From NCBI RefSeq assembly GCF_003363015.1, contig NZ_QRAP01000001.1, positions 62,001 through 126,000 on the forward strand: a DNA stretch of 64,000 bases, written 5' to 3'. The position numbers and the translations under genes are program-made. Each line of letters opens with the position of its first letter. Position 1 is the stretch's first letter. Source of the DNA: Enterobacillus tribolii. Lineage in GTDB: Bacteria > Pseudomonadota > Gammaproteobacteria > Enterobacterales > Enterobacteriaceae. Shown here piece after piece: positions 20,577-29,000 of this stretch. The notes beneath the pieces are model-generated. The model was given only the letters and a program-made list of their open reading frames with translations, did not search any database and was not told the origin of the DNA.

Positions 20577-23259
20577 ATTGTTGGCTACCTAGTTGAAGCA
20601 GTCTACTGACAAAGTAATCAATCTGCCTGATTAAAGTATCTATAACATCTGTGTTGCTCTCGCGTATTGCCTGTTCCAGTTGTTCACAAAGAACTTTACC
20701 GGCGGAAATTTCCAACATGGCAAAAACGCCTTTCAGGCGGTGAGCGGTCAGCGAAAGTGCAGAAAAATCACGATTTTCCGCCTCAGTATACAGTTTCTGT
20801 ACATCCTCGGGTACTGTCTCGACGAACAAAGAGTAGTAATCTTCTGAGGTAAATGGACTATCGTCCGGAAATAAACCGTCCTTTTCCGTAAGTTCACTTT
20901 CATTGGTGCCGTTTTCCGTCGCCATTTTGCGTTCGAGCAAGAGCAAGATGGCGTCAATCAGTGACTCCGTCAGGTTAAAGTTCGCCCGGATGCGGTTCGG
21001 TGCGTACTCTTCATAACCGTCGGTGTCGGAAATCAGTAACAGCGTGTCATCGCCTGCACAATTGGGGTCATCGGTCAGCCGGATATCGTATTGCGTGTCG
21101 GCGTCGCGTTCCCCGGCGATGACCGCCGAAGCGCCGAATGCCGACAGCTTGTGGGTTACCAGCGTCCGGATTTCGTCGGACGTAATTTGCAGGTAAGCCG
21201 TGGTGCCGTCGAGCAGCTTTTCATGTTCCTCTTCGTCACGAGCCAAAATCTGAAAAGCGGCGCTGAAGAGATAACGGGTGCCGATATCCGGTTTGCTGTG
21301 AACTTCCAGTTGTCCTCCCAGCCTTTTACACAGTTGATTGCATAAGTAATACGTTAGCCCCGAGCCGCGGGAAAAACGGTCGCGCTGAGGCTGGATCTGC
21401 CATGGGTAGTCCAGCCCCGCAATTTCCTCCGCCGGTACGCCGCTGCCGGTGTCGCCCAGCTCGAACAGGAAATGCTCCTGCTCCGTGGTGCTGCGCGATA
21501 TCCGCAGGGTAAGTTTCCCGTATGCGGTCGTAGTGACGGCGTAGTGCAATAGCATCGACAAAATCATATTCAGCGTTTTGACGTCGCCATTAAGGCAAAG
21601 TTCCGGGTCCTGGTCGTTATGCACCAGAATGCTCAGACCTTTACGGCGAATGCCGGGCAGAATTTCTTTAACTGCGCTGGCTAATTGCGTATCAAGACGG
21701 AACGCTTCCGGCTCCGGCGCCCAGTCGTGATTCTCCAGCTTTGTGAGCAGGATGATTTCATCAATAATGCGCCGCGCATAATACGCTTCATTCCAGATTG
21801 CGTCAGCGGTATCTGTACTCTCAGCGCCGTTTTTCAGCTTATCGGCCAGCTCTTGCAGGCTGGAGAGGGGCGAATTCAGCTCCAGGCTCAGGTTATCGGT
21901 CATGATTTTCCGCGCCAGCAGATTTTTTTCGTACTCCCGCTGCGCCTGCTGCAATTTTTTGCTGACCATCATCTCTTTATTGAGATCGCGAATCAGAAAT
22001 AAGGCCGATGTCGGGTACTGGCGGCTGCGCACCATATGGATTTCATACACTTCATTATTTACGGTGACCTGAACCTGCCCCTGATGCTCATCGGCAATGC
22101 TGGCGATTTTGGTCAGGCTGAGGTGCGGCAACAGGTGGTCGGCGGCTTTGTTGCTGGTGGTGACCGTATTATTGTCGAACCTGTAAATCAGCAGCCCCAT
22201 GGGAAGGTGCGTTACAATTTCATGGTTCATCTGCTGCAAAGACGCCAGTTGAACGGCCATGCGTTTACCGGGGCGGATATATTGGTGGCGGATGAAATAG
22301 AAGCTGGAAAGCGAGGCGATCAGCAGCACCAGGTTGACCAGCAGCAGCCAGAAGTTATTGCGCGTGATATCCAGGATCAGCGTCATCATCGGAATGTTGA
22401 ACTGAACCTTCAGCGGGGAATTATTGAGCGGCGCATTGATTGTCAGCCACGGCCACTTGGCTTCGCTGTAGCTTTCGTAACGTTCGTCACTGGCGTTCTG
22501 TTCAAAAAGTCTGTCCTGACGGCTGACCAACTGGAAGCGATGCGCGGGCAGATTGGCCGGAAAGATGTCTCCCGTCGGCAGGTCAAAGGCGATGATGGTC
22601 GCCAGATGGCCCGGATTATTAAAGGTTGTCCGCAGCGTGAAGTAGTAGGCATTCAGGTAGCGCGATTTGCGGAAGTCGGAAAACCCCTCCCGCTCGTCCA
22701 GGGCGTTGGATTGTTGCAGCATTTCGGTTTTACGGGTATCCACTGCGTTGCTTAAATAACTCTCTTTATTATGCGCAGACAAATCCCTCATCGACAGGGT
22801 GGATACCATGATCAGGCTGTTGTCCTGCCCGTTCAGATAATAGAGCGAATAAGTTTGTGTCGATGGCCCCCACAGCAGATCAAGATAGTCGGAGATTCGC
22901 AGGGCCAGGTTGCTGGTGCCGGGCTCGTGGAGACCGAAAATGACGGTGTCGGTTTTGTTCCGGGGCTTATCGAGCAGGTAGGTATCGGGGCGTAACCGCG
23001 TTTCCGCAACCGGCGACTGTGGGGCAGCGACTCCGTCGTCGGTCAGGTTTTCGTAAATTTGGTACGTAACGTAACGGTACTCCTCAATCCGCTCCTGTAA
23101 CCGGGTCGCTACGCCGGAAAGCATCTCCTGACGGTTGCTGAGATACGAATTGACGTAGTTGTAGCCATACAGCAGGTTAGCCAGGATCAGCAACAAGAAG
23201 AACAACAGATAGCTGCGCGTAACACCGGATGAAGTAAGCGAGCGGGTTGATGATTCCAT
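20569..23259 (-). CDS. rcsD: Phosphotransfer intermediate RcsD (YojN)
   Basis: This inner-membrane phosphotransferase relays phosphate from RcsC to RcsB. The 896-residue protein (E. coli 890) has membrane helices at about residues 17-35 and 305-325 around a periplasmic domain. A histidine-kinase-like region follows in which the HisKA histidine is replaced (LSLELNSPLSSLQELA). The C-terminal HPt domain carries His840 (LTAHRLKGVFAML). Sequence is less conserved than in RcsB, as usual for this protein. Confidence 0.96.
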   Translation of the reverse strand: MESSTRSLTSSGVTRSYLLFFLLLILANLLYGYNYVNSYLSNRQEMLSGVATRLQERIEEYRYVTYQIYENLTDDGVAAPQSPVAETRLRPDTYLLDKPRNKTDTVIFGLHEPGTSNLALRISDYLDLLWGPSTQTYSLYYLNGQDNSLIMVSTLSMRDLSAHNKESYLSNAVDTRKTEMLQQSNALDEREGFSDFRKSRYLNAYYFTLRTTFNNPGHLATIIAFDLPTGDIFPANLPAHRFQLVSRQDRLFEQNASDERYESYSEAKWPWLTINAPLNNSPLKVQFNIPMMTLILDITRNNFWLLLVNLVLLIASLSSFYFIRHQYIRPGKRMAVQLASLQQMNHEIVTHLPMGLLIYRFDNNTVTTSNKAADHLLPHLSLTKIASIADEHQGQVQVTVNNEVYEIHMVRSRQYPTSALFLIRDLNKEMMVSKKLQQAQREYEKNLLARKIMTDNLSLELNSPLSSLQELADKLKNGAESTDTADAIWNEAYYARRIIDEIILLTKLENHDWAPEPEAFRLDTQLASAVKEILPGIRRKGLSILVHNDQDPELCLNGDVKTLNMILSMLLHYAVTTTAYGKLTLRISRSTTEQEHFLFELGDTGSGVPAEEIAGLDYPWQIQPQRDRFSRGSGLTYYLCNQLCKRLGGQLEVHSKPDIGTRYLFSAAFQILARDEEEHEKLLDGTTAYLQITSDEIRTLVTHKLSAFGASAVIAGERDADTQYDIRLTDDPNCAGDDTLLLISDTDGYEEYAPNRIRANFNLTESLIDAILLLLERKMATENGTNESELTEKDGLFPDDSPFTSEDYYSLFVETVPEDVQKLYTEAENRDFSALSLTAHRLKGVFAMLEISAGKVLCEQLEQAIRESNTDVIDTLIRQIDYFVSRLLQLGSQQYE

Positions 23260-23661
23260 AAAGCAGAGGCCGATCCTGTCTGAAATGGTTGAATTATCGT
23301 CGGAGTATAACAGGGGGAAGGAGGTCAGGCATCAGCTGAAGGACCGTAATCAGCCCGTATGCAAGAAACTGATCACAGTCACAGCGGGGAGAAAACACCA
23401 ATAAAGCCGGACCGCTGATGTCCTCTCCCGCTGTAAACGGATAATACGCATTTCTCCGCATCAATCGAAACAGATTAGTCCGATTCTCGGCCGCATACCG
23501 CTCTTTTTCGCCGGATAAGGCTTGTGGCGTTGGTGAGCAACGGCTTTTGGGACTGCGAGTGGGGAATGTTTGGATGATTGTGTTCTGTTATCGGCACGAT
23601 CTACTATTGGGGGAAATCTCAGGGGCGTATTTTCGTCAATCAGATATCAGGGTAGGTAAGC
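23260..23661. other. rcsD upstream gap
   Basis: 402 bp with no credible gene. It should contain the rcsDB promoter (minus strand) and the promoter of the plus-strand gene at 23662. In E. coli micF and ompC follow rcsD at this point; I see no micF-like sequence and no porin here. Confidence 0.6.
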
Positions 23662-24117
23662 ATGGAAAGGAAATTGATTGAACCTCTTACGGTCGCTTAT
23701 GTTGAGCGGGTGCTGACAATCCCTGATATCAAAATCCTCAGTATGGTGTGCGGTAAGCTGATAGAAACTGAATTGCGCCGGCAGGATATTTCGGTTACCG
23801 GCCCCTGGATTTTTGTTGCCAATAATTTGCCGCATGATGGTAAAACTCTGTTCACTATGAGGTTCTGCTTACCCGTTTCTGAGGGAATAAACGACAGCGG
23901 GGAGGTGAAGTCGGGGATATTGCCTGGGGGAACGTGTATTTCATCTTGCTATACGGGGAATTTGAGAAGCTTGTTTACCCGGGGATATGCACCTGTTGTG
24001 CGTTATCTGAAGGGAAATCGAATTCCGGTTACTGGCGAAAGCAGGGAGGTTTATCACAATTGGTTTGGTGCTGGTTCTGAAGAGAATAATATTGAGTTGC
24101 AGTTTTTTATTCGATGA
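23662..24117 (+). CDS. Stand-alone GyrI-like effector-binding domain protein
   Basis: A 151-residue protein resembling the GyrI-like/AraC effector-binding (bacterial ligand-binding) fold. The pattern of a GPWIF strand, a central GG-x-C-ISSCYTG glycine segment, LFTRGYAPVVRYL and the C-terminal WFGAGSEENNIELQFFI is typical of these domains, which often end with an ENNIEL-like acidic strand and EL-containing motif. There is no helix-turn-helix, so it would be a lone binder of small molecules or of a protein such as gyrase (inference). The start has GGTAGG about 7 bases upstream. It stands alone between rcsD and an AT-rich gap. Family assignment is from pattern recognition only. Confidence 0.65.
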   Translation: MERKLIEPLTVAYVERVLTIPDIKILSMVCGKLIETELRRQDISVTGPWIFVANNLPHDGKTLFTMRFCLPVSEGINDSGEVKSGILPGGTCISSCYTGNLRSLFTRGYAPVVRYLKGNRIPVTGESREVYHNWFGAGSEENNIELQFFIR

Positions 24118-24673
24118 TGAATCCGTTGTTATGCTTTCATCGTAATATAAGGATAGTGTTTTAAGCTATATGTTTGAGGCTGGGTATTTATTCCTGATTT
24201 CCTGAAAAAGAGAAATGAAATGAATGTGTTGTGAAGTGTGGTTAAAATTGTGATTCGAAAATAGTAGGGATGGAAAAATAAATCATAAAGTCAAAAGAAT
24301 GTCTCAATACTTCTATTTTCGTGGCATATGGTAACGCGCAGCGTAACGGATAGAATCAGCGAGGTGATGGATCAGCTGACCAGTATTTCTGTGTGCGATA
24401 TTTTAAAGTGGATTATTCATGCTTTAAATAGCTCAAACAACAGAGAGACTGGAAATGCATAAATTCTCAGGGTGTTAGACCGCCAGTCGGCTGGGAGCTA
24501 ACGGACTCACAATCTGAAGCATGGCAGACTTTATTAAAAAAGACTTATTAACATGCAATATGTCATTAAACGGAACGTATCAGAAAAAATGCTATTGTTT
24601 TCTTAATCCTCTGTGAGTGAGAATTAACTGATTTAGTAATGCTCAAGTATAATAACAAGGAAGGGAAATTTTG
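24118..24673. other. AT-rich non-coding gap
   Basis: 556 bp, clearly richer in A+T than the flanking core genes, which suggests acquired DNA that could be silenced by H-NS (inference). It must hold the promoter of the fimbrial gene. One short open frame (24328-24462) is listed separately; nothing else is convincing. Confidence 0.6.
24328..24462 (+). CDS. Possible 44-residue small protein
   Basis: An ATG-started frame encodes MVTRSVTDRISEVMDQLTSI, continues through a hydrophobic stretch (VCDILKWIIHAL), and ends RETGNA before TAA. No clear ribosome-binding site precedes the ATG, and no relative is recognised. It may be a remnant of a longer gene or chance. Confidence 0.2.
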   Translation: MVTRSVTDRISEVMDQLTSISVCDILKWIIHALNSSNNRETGNA

Positions 24674-25231
24674 ATGATGATGATGCCGTATGTAAAAAAA
24701 AGTATTTTTTGCCTGGTGATGTATTCAGTTTCAGCCAATGTGTTAGCCAGCGATGGTCTGGTTAATTATACTGGCGAAATTATTGAGAACGCATGTACTG
24801 TCACAAATAATATGAATAACCCTTTGCGAGTGGTTATCGGGTTTGTGGCTCGCGCCGCGGTTAACAGAGGAAAAGGAACTATTGCGGCTCCGACCCGATT
24901 CTCTATAGAGTTAACGGATTGCCCTGAGTCGTTGATTGGGACTAACGCACACGTGAAATTTGACGGAACACCCGCGCCGGAGGACAACTCTGTTTTGGCT
25001 CTCTCAGAGGGGCCTTTCGGTACTGCTACCGGTGTCGGGATTCAATTTCTTGAGGCTTATTCATCCGGGAATCCAAGCACCGTTATTCCGCTTCATCAGG
25101 CATCTGCCGCGAAAACGTTGCAGGCTGGCCGTAATGTTTTCGATTTCGGCGTTCAATACATTGCGCTTTCTGACAATGTGACGGCGGGGCCTGCTGACGG
25201 TACCGCGAGTTTTACCATTGTTTATAATTAA
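24674..25231 (+). CDS. Orphan type 1-like fimbrial subunit
   Basis: A secreted pilin-like protein. It has a short signal peptide (cleavage around VLAS/DG), then the FimA-family plan: a Gly-Glu-Ile-Ile-Glu-x-Ala-Cys opening strand, a second cysteine in LTDCPES for the conserved disulfide, a VGIQFLE strand, and the C-terminal ADGTASFTIVYN with penultimate tyrosine used in donor-strand exchange. The start lies in a run of ATG codons; 24674 is chosen, about 8 bases after AAGGAAGGG. No chaperone, usher or other subunit is nearby, so it would depend on a fimbrial system elsewhere or is a remnant of one. Confidence 0.8.
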   Translation: MMMMPYVKKSIFCLVMYSVSANVLASDGLVNYTGEIIENACTVTNNMNNPLRVVIGFVARAAVNRGKGTIAAPTRFSIELTDCPESLIGTNAHVKFDGTPAPEDNSVLALSEGPFGTATGVGIQFLEAYSSGNPSTVIPLHQASAAKTLQAGRNVFDFGVQYIALSDNVTAGPADGTASFTIVYN

Positions 25232-25304
25232 ACGTTTAATTAGAAAACAGAGCGCTTGATTATTAACAAGCAACTCTGCTCCAGACGGTATTCATTGACG
25301 CACT

Positions 25305-25328
25305 AAGGCCGCCTCCGGGCGGCCTTTT
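25305..25328 (+). terminator. Terminator after fimbrial gene
   Basis: AAGGCCGCC and GGCGGCCTT arms around a short loop, followed by TTTTGC, about 75 bp after the fimbrial stop codon. Confidence 0.75.
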
Positions 25329-25419
25329 GCTGATTGAGAATCTGATTTTCAGCCGGACCATCGGAGGCTATATGAACGGCCTTAACCGTAATGATGGCGA
25401 AAAATGGACACGGTAGAAC

Positions 25420-25449
25420 CGCAACCGACAGAAAATGACACGCTGCCTG
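25420..25449 (+). repeat. 30-bp direct repeat, left copy
   Basis: It begins CGCAACCGACAG and ends GACACGCTGCCTG. It matches 28656-28685 with a single A/G difference. In both copies the same frame encodes a Q-P-(T/A)-E-N-D-T-L-P segment, so these look like pieces of related coding sequence rather than a random repeat. The rest of 25329-25573 holds no gene I can support. An ATG at 25371 behind GGAGG opens a frame that stops after 14 codons. Confidence 0.75.
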
Positions 25450-25573
25450 CCCGCGACCTCATCCTAACCTGCTGTTGGCTATACCAATCTGGCCCGCCAA
25501 ACTGACCGCTGCGCGCGGCGAAACCCTGGTCTTCAGCTATCTTTAAAGCGGGTGACCCAGAAAAGGAGGGATT

Positions 25574-27625
25574 ATGACGCGCACGGCAAAGGCTTTTAGC
25601 TGGGTAGGGGCAGTCCTGGTAGCATTATTGACTGCCGCCATCATTTTTATTGCTACCTTTGACTGGAACCGGCTAAAGCCGACCATCAACCAAAAAGTTT
25701 CTGAGGCGCTGCATCGCCAATTTGCAATCCGCGGTGACCTTGGGGTGCAGTGGGAGCGCAATAAAGAGGAAGTCGGCTGGCGGAGCTGGGTTCCCTGGCC
25801 GCACGTCCATGCCGAGGATATTTTGCTCGGCAATCCGCCAACCATTCCTGATATTACCATGATCCATCTGCAACGAGTGGACGCCACTCTGGCTCCCCTT
25901 GCGCTGTTAACCAAAACTATCTACCTGCCGTGGATTAAGCTGGAGAAGCCGGACGCCCGCTTGATCCGGATTTCCGGGAAGACTAACAACTGGACTTTTG
26001 ATCTGGGTGATGACGGCAGTAAAACGGCCAATCAACCCTCCCCGTGGCGCTTCCGGCTGGACAATATTTTGTTCGACCAGGGGCGAGTGGCTATCAATGA
26101 TAGCGTGACCAACGCGCAAATGGAGATCCTGGTGGACCCTCTGGGTAAGGCGCTGCCCTTTAACCAGGTAACGGGGGATGCCAAGGGTAAGGTCAAAGAT
26201 GCCGGCAGTTACATTTTTGGCTTAACCGTGCATGGGCGCTACAAAGAGCAGGAGATAACCGGGCGCGGAAAAATCGGCGGCATGCTGGCCTTGCGTAATG
26301 ACACGCCGTTCCCGGTGCAGGCGGATGTTCGTTCCGGCAATATCCGGGTCGCGTTTGAAGGCGTAGTGAGTGACCCCATGAAGATGGGTGGAGTCGATTT
26401 GCGGCTGCGTTTTGCCGGTGACACCTTGGGCGACCTCTACCCACTTACCGGTGTGTTGCTGCCCGATACGCCACCATTTGAAACCGATGGTCACCTGCTC
26501 GCCAAAATTGATGCTGATAAAGGCTCCGAGTTCCGTTATAACAACTTCAATGGCCGTATCGGCGACAGTGACATTCATGGCTCTCTGACCTACCTAATGG
26601 GTAAACCGCGTCCCAAACTCACCGGGGTGATGGAATCGAAGCAACTGCGCTTGGCCGACCTGGGGCCGCTGATTGGGGTGGATTCCGGGAAGGGGGCGCA
26701 GAAGACCCGCCAGGCCGAACAACGCCGGGGCGAGCGCACCATTCAGCCAGCCAATAAAGTCTTACCCTATGACCGCTTTGAAACCGACAAGTGGAATGTG
26801 ATGGATGCTGACGTTCGCTTTAAAGGCGGCCGTATTGAGCACAGCGCGACACTGCCGCTCAGCAACCTTGATACGCATGTGATCCTCAACAATGGCGACC
26901 TGCGCCTGCAACCGCTGCGCTTTGGCATGGCGGGGGGAACCATCGATGGCAATATTCATCTGGCAGGCCAGGCGCGGCCATTACGGGGCAATATGGATGT
27001 CCGGGCGCGCCGGCTGCAGCTCAGGCAACTGATGCCTGACATCGAATCGATGCGCAAGACGCTCGGTGAGCTTAACGGGGATGCCGAAATCCGTGGCACG
27101 GGTAACTCCGTCGCCGCCTTGTTGGGCAGCAGTAATGGTCAGCTTAAGCTACTGATGAACGATGGCCTGGTCAGCCGTAACCTGATGGAGATTTTGGGCC
27201 TTAATGTGGGTAACTTTATTGTCGGCACCATTTTTGGCGATGAGGAGGTGCACATCAACTGTGCGGCAGCGAGCCTCACGTTGACCAATGGTTTGGTCCG
27301 GCCGAACATTTTTGCGGTAGATACCGACAATGCCATTATCAACGTTACCGGAAATCTCAGCCTGGCCCAGGAGATCATGGACTTAACTATCTCGCCGGAG
27401 AGCAAGGGGATCCGTATTATCACCCTGCGTTCGCCGCTCTATGTTCGCGGGACGTTTAAACATCCCGACTATGGCGTGAAACCCGGCCCACTGATTGTAC
27501 GCGGTGCCGTGGCGGCAGCCCTGGCAACTCTGGTGACTCCGGCAGCGGCTCTGCTGGCGCTGATTTCGCCCTCCGAGGACAATGATAATCAGTGCCGAGC
27601 CATTCTCTCCCAGCTCCATCATTAA
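25574..27625 (+). CDS. yhjG: AsmA-family protein YhjG
   Basis: A 683-residue inner-membrane-anchored AsmA-family protein. One N-terminal helix lies at about residues 9-29, followed by a long periplasmic beta-strand-rich region. The match to E. coli YhjG (686) is unmistakable from FDWNRLKPTINQKVSEAL at the N terminus to VAAALATLVTPAAALLALIS at the C terminus. AsmA-like proteins are thought to move or organise phospholipids between membranes; the exact role of YhjG is unknown. In E. coli the gene lies far from rcs or proL, so its position here reflects rearrangement or transfer. An AAAGGAGG site lies 7-10 bases before the ATG. Confidence 0.93.
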   Translation: MTRTAKAFSWVGAVLVALLTAAIIFIATFDWNRLKPTINQKVSEALHRQFAIRGDLGVQWERNKEEVGWRSWVPWPHVHAEDILLGNPPTIPDITMIHLQRVDATLAPLALLTKTIYLPWIKLEKPDARLIRISGKTNNWTFDLGDDGSKTANQPSPWRFRLDNILFDQGRVAINDSVTNAQMEILVDPLGKALPFNQVTGDAKGKVKDAGSYIFGLTVHGRYKEQEITGRGKIGGMLALRNDTPFPVQADVRSGNIRVAFEGVVSDPMKMGGVDLRLRFAGDTLGDLYPLTGVLLPDTPPFETDGHLLAKIDADKGSEFRYNNFNGRIGDSDIHGSLTYLMGKPRPKLTGVMESKQLRLADLGPLIGVDSGKGAQKTRQAEQRRGERTIQPANKVLPYDRFETDKWNVMDADVRFKGGRIEHSATLPLSNLDTHVILNNGDLRLQPLRFGMAGGTIDGNIHLAGQARPLRGNMDVRARRLQLRQLMPDIESMRKTLGELNGDAEIRGTGNSVAALLGSSNGQLKLLMNDGLVSRNLMEILGLNVGNFIVGTIFGDEEVHINCAAASLTLTNGLVRPNIFAVDTDNAIINVTGNLSLAQEIMDLTISPESKGIRIITLRSPLYVRGTFKHPDYGVKPGPLIVRGAVAAALATLVTPAAALLALISPSEDNDNQCRAILSQLHH

Positions 27626-27638
27626 GGGGCTGAAATGC

Positions 27639-27667
27639 AAAACGGCTGAGGAAACTCAGCCGTTTTT
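27639..27667 (+). terminator. yhjG terminator
   Basis: A perfect 12-bp stem AAAACGGCTGAG / CTCAGCCGTTTT with a GAAA tetraloop and trailing T-run, 14 bp after the yhjG stop codon. Confidence 0.93.
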
Positions 27668-28157
27668 GTTGTCATGAATCCGCTTTCCGGGTCTTCTGTT
27701 GGGATGGGGTAGTCCGGGTGATGCAGAGTAATGCCTGTTCGTTTTTCCTAATAATTGCATTCCAACTGGAAGGAACGTTCCTGTATAAATAATATGAAAG
27801 CCATACCTATACGCTTTCCCTTATATTTATAACCCCCTGTGGTTTAGGGGGTATCTTTTTGAATTTGTAAGCCAGGTGTTTAATCGGTAAGCATGCAACC
27901 AGAGCGAGAATGAGGTGAGTCAACAGCATCAGTACAAGGAAGCGATCTCATGCGCTTTCTATCCCAATATAGAGACTAAATTTGACAGATGCCTCTGGCT
28001 GCTGAAGAACGTGTGTTGGTGACGCAATCAGAGTCATGGACGGACTGATGTTGCATGAGCGATTTCCTTTCTTACTTTATAGGTAACCCATCCCGTTCAT
28101 GGGATATGTTCTGATGAGTTTTTTATGTTAAGCCTTTTACCAACAGGAGGTTGATAA
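27668..28157. other. Non-coding gap with one terminator-like hairpin
   Basis: 490 bp, AT-rich, with no gene I can support. It contains a terminator-like hairpin (ACCCCCT 27832-27838, AGGGGGT 27846-27852, then ATCTTTTT). This suggests the end of a lost or untranslated transcript, possibly a small RNA, in front of the next gene. Confidence 0.5.
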
Positions 28158-28409
28158 ATGAATATGGTTGTTTATGGATATCCTGAAACTATTTTAAGAG
28201 GAATAGTTACATCTAATACAGTAGGTGATGGCATCTATGCAAAAACAGAAACGAGTATTCACATTGTAAAAAATGCTGAATCTGACTCGTTGTTCTCAGA
28301 TGTAATTCATGGCAGTAAGTTCAAATTTATTATCGGTGATGAAGATCATGCTATTAATGCGAGTTTTTCTGATGTGATCGGGAATTTATATATATTTACG
28401 GGCGTTTAA
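28158..28409 (+). CDS. Hypothetical 83-residue protein
   Basis: Not recognised. An AGGAGG stands 7 bases before the ATG, an excellent ribosome-binding site, which supports a real gene. The protein begins MNMVVYGYPETILRGIV, is soluble-looking, moderately acidic, and rich in D, I, S and V, with a repeated FSDVI segment (FSDVIHG and FSDVIGN). It has no signal peptide, membrane helix or cysteine. Base composition is AT-rich compared with the core genes, fitting acquired DNA. No partner gene is adjacent. Confidence 0.65.
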   Translation: MNMVVYGYPETILRGIVTSNTVGDGIYAKTETSIHIVKNAESDSLFSDVIHGSKFKFIIGDEDHAINASFSDVIGNLYIFTGV

Positions 28410-28464
28410 CCCTCCTCTAAAAATTATAACCTGCTCAAGCCCAGAGCCGGGGTTTATTGGAAAT

Positions 28465-28527
28465 GCTGGGGCATCGCGAGTTGTTCAACCCTCAACATAC
28501 ACACTCTGCAATATAAGATGCCCCAGC
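28465..28527. repeat. 11-bp perfect inverted repeat
   Basis: GCTGGGGCATC at 28465-28475 is repeated in inverted form (GATGCCCCAGC) at 28517-28527, with 41 bases between. It lies between the 83-residue gene and proL. No T-run follows, so it is not a standard terminator; it could be a protein-binding or recombination site. Confidence 0.6.
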
Positions 28528-28720
28528 GAAATACAAATATATTCACGCTCAAATAAAAGTCAAGATAAGTGACGGGCGGCTTCTCCGGGAGATGATTACA
28601 TCCTGCTCGGCAGGCAAAGCAGTGGTATTTGAAGGGGGACTGGAACCCGTTGAGTCGCAACCGGCAGAAAATGACACGCTGCCTGACGGTGAAACCGATC
28701 TGCAGGAAGCACAGAAATAG
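28517..28720 (+). pseudogene. Probable 3' remnant of an unknown gene
   Basis: A frame of 67 codons, open from the preceding stop, ends with ISDGRLLREMITSCSAGK, then VVFEGGLEPVES, QPAENDTLPDGETDLQEAQK and TAG. It has no upstream start with a ribosome site, although an internal ATG is present. The composition looks like a real protein C terminus, and part of it (QPxENDTLP) recurs in the same frame at 25420-25449. It lies directly downstream of the 3' end of proL, a classic integration position. The family was not identified. Confidence 0.35.
28656..28685 (+). repeat. 30-bp direct repeat, right copy
   Basis: It matches 25420-25449 with one mismatch, about 3.24 kb away. The two copies bracket yhjG and the 83-residue gene. 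Confidence 0.75.
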
Positions 28721-28773
28721 CCCGCAAATCGTTAGCGAGCTGTCAGGGTTTTACCATGAGCAAATGGCAGAAA

Positions 28774-28802
28774 AGAAAAAACCAGCCGTAACAGGCTGGT
28801 TT
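28774..28802 (-). terminator. proL terminator
   Basis: On the minus strand, 14 bases after the tRNA, AACCAGCC and GGCTGGTT form a stem around a 6-base loop, followed by six T residues. Confidence 0.9.
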
Positions 28803-28815
28803 TCTTTGGGAATTT

Positions 28816-28892
28816 TGGTCGGCACGAGAGGATTTGAACCTCCGACCCCTGACACCCCATGACAGTGCGCTACCAGGCTGCGCTACGTGCCG
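28816..28892 (-). tRNA. proL: tRNA-Pro (GGG)
   Basis: A 77-base tRNA with encoded CCA end. The minus strand begins CGGCACGTAGCGCAGC, the acceptor stem pairs CGGCACG with CGTGCCG, the T arm carries GGTTCAAATCC, and the anticodon loop contains GGG (CATGGGGTG context). It is nearly identical to E. coli proL and keeps its E. coli neighbour yejM. Its 3' end faces the accessory segment. Confidence 0.96.
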
Positions 28893-29000
28893 AAACAGTG
28901 GGTGTATACTACCGGTTCCGTGGTGATTTGCAACCCCCTGATATCACGACTGCTTTAGTTTTAAACGATCCGACGGAACAACGTTCACGCCGTTGAATCG

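Noticed and set aside
23260..23661. Possible micF small RNA beside rcsD
   Set aside because: micF lies here in E. coli, but no matching sequence or terminator is visible and ompC is absent.
28629..28862. A 77-codon frame ending [13 protein letters not shown]
   Set aside because: It runs through tRNA-Pro; the [10 protein letters not shown] ending is the familiar translation artefact of a tRNA complement.
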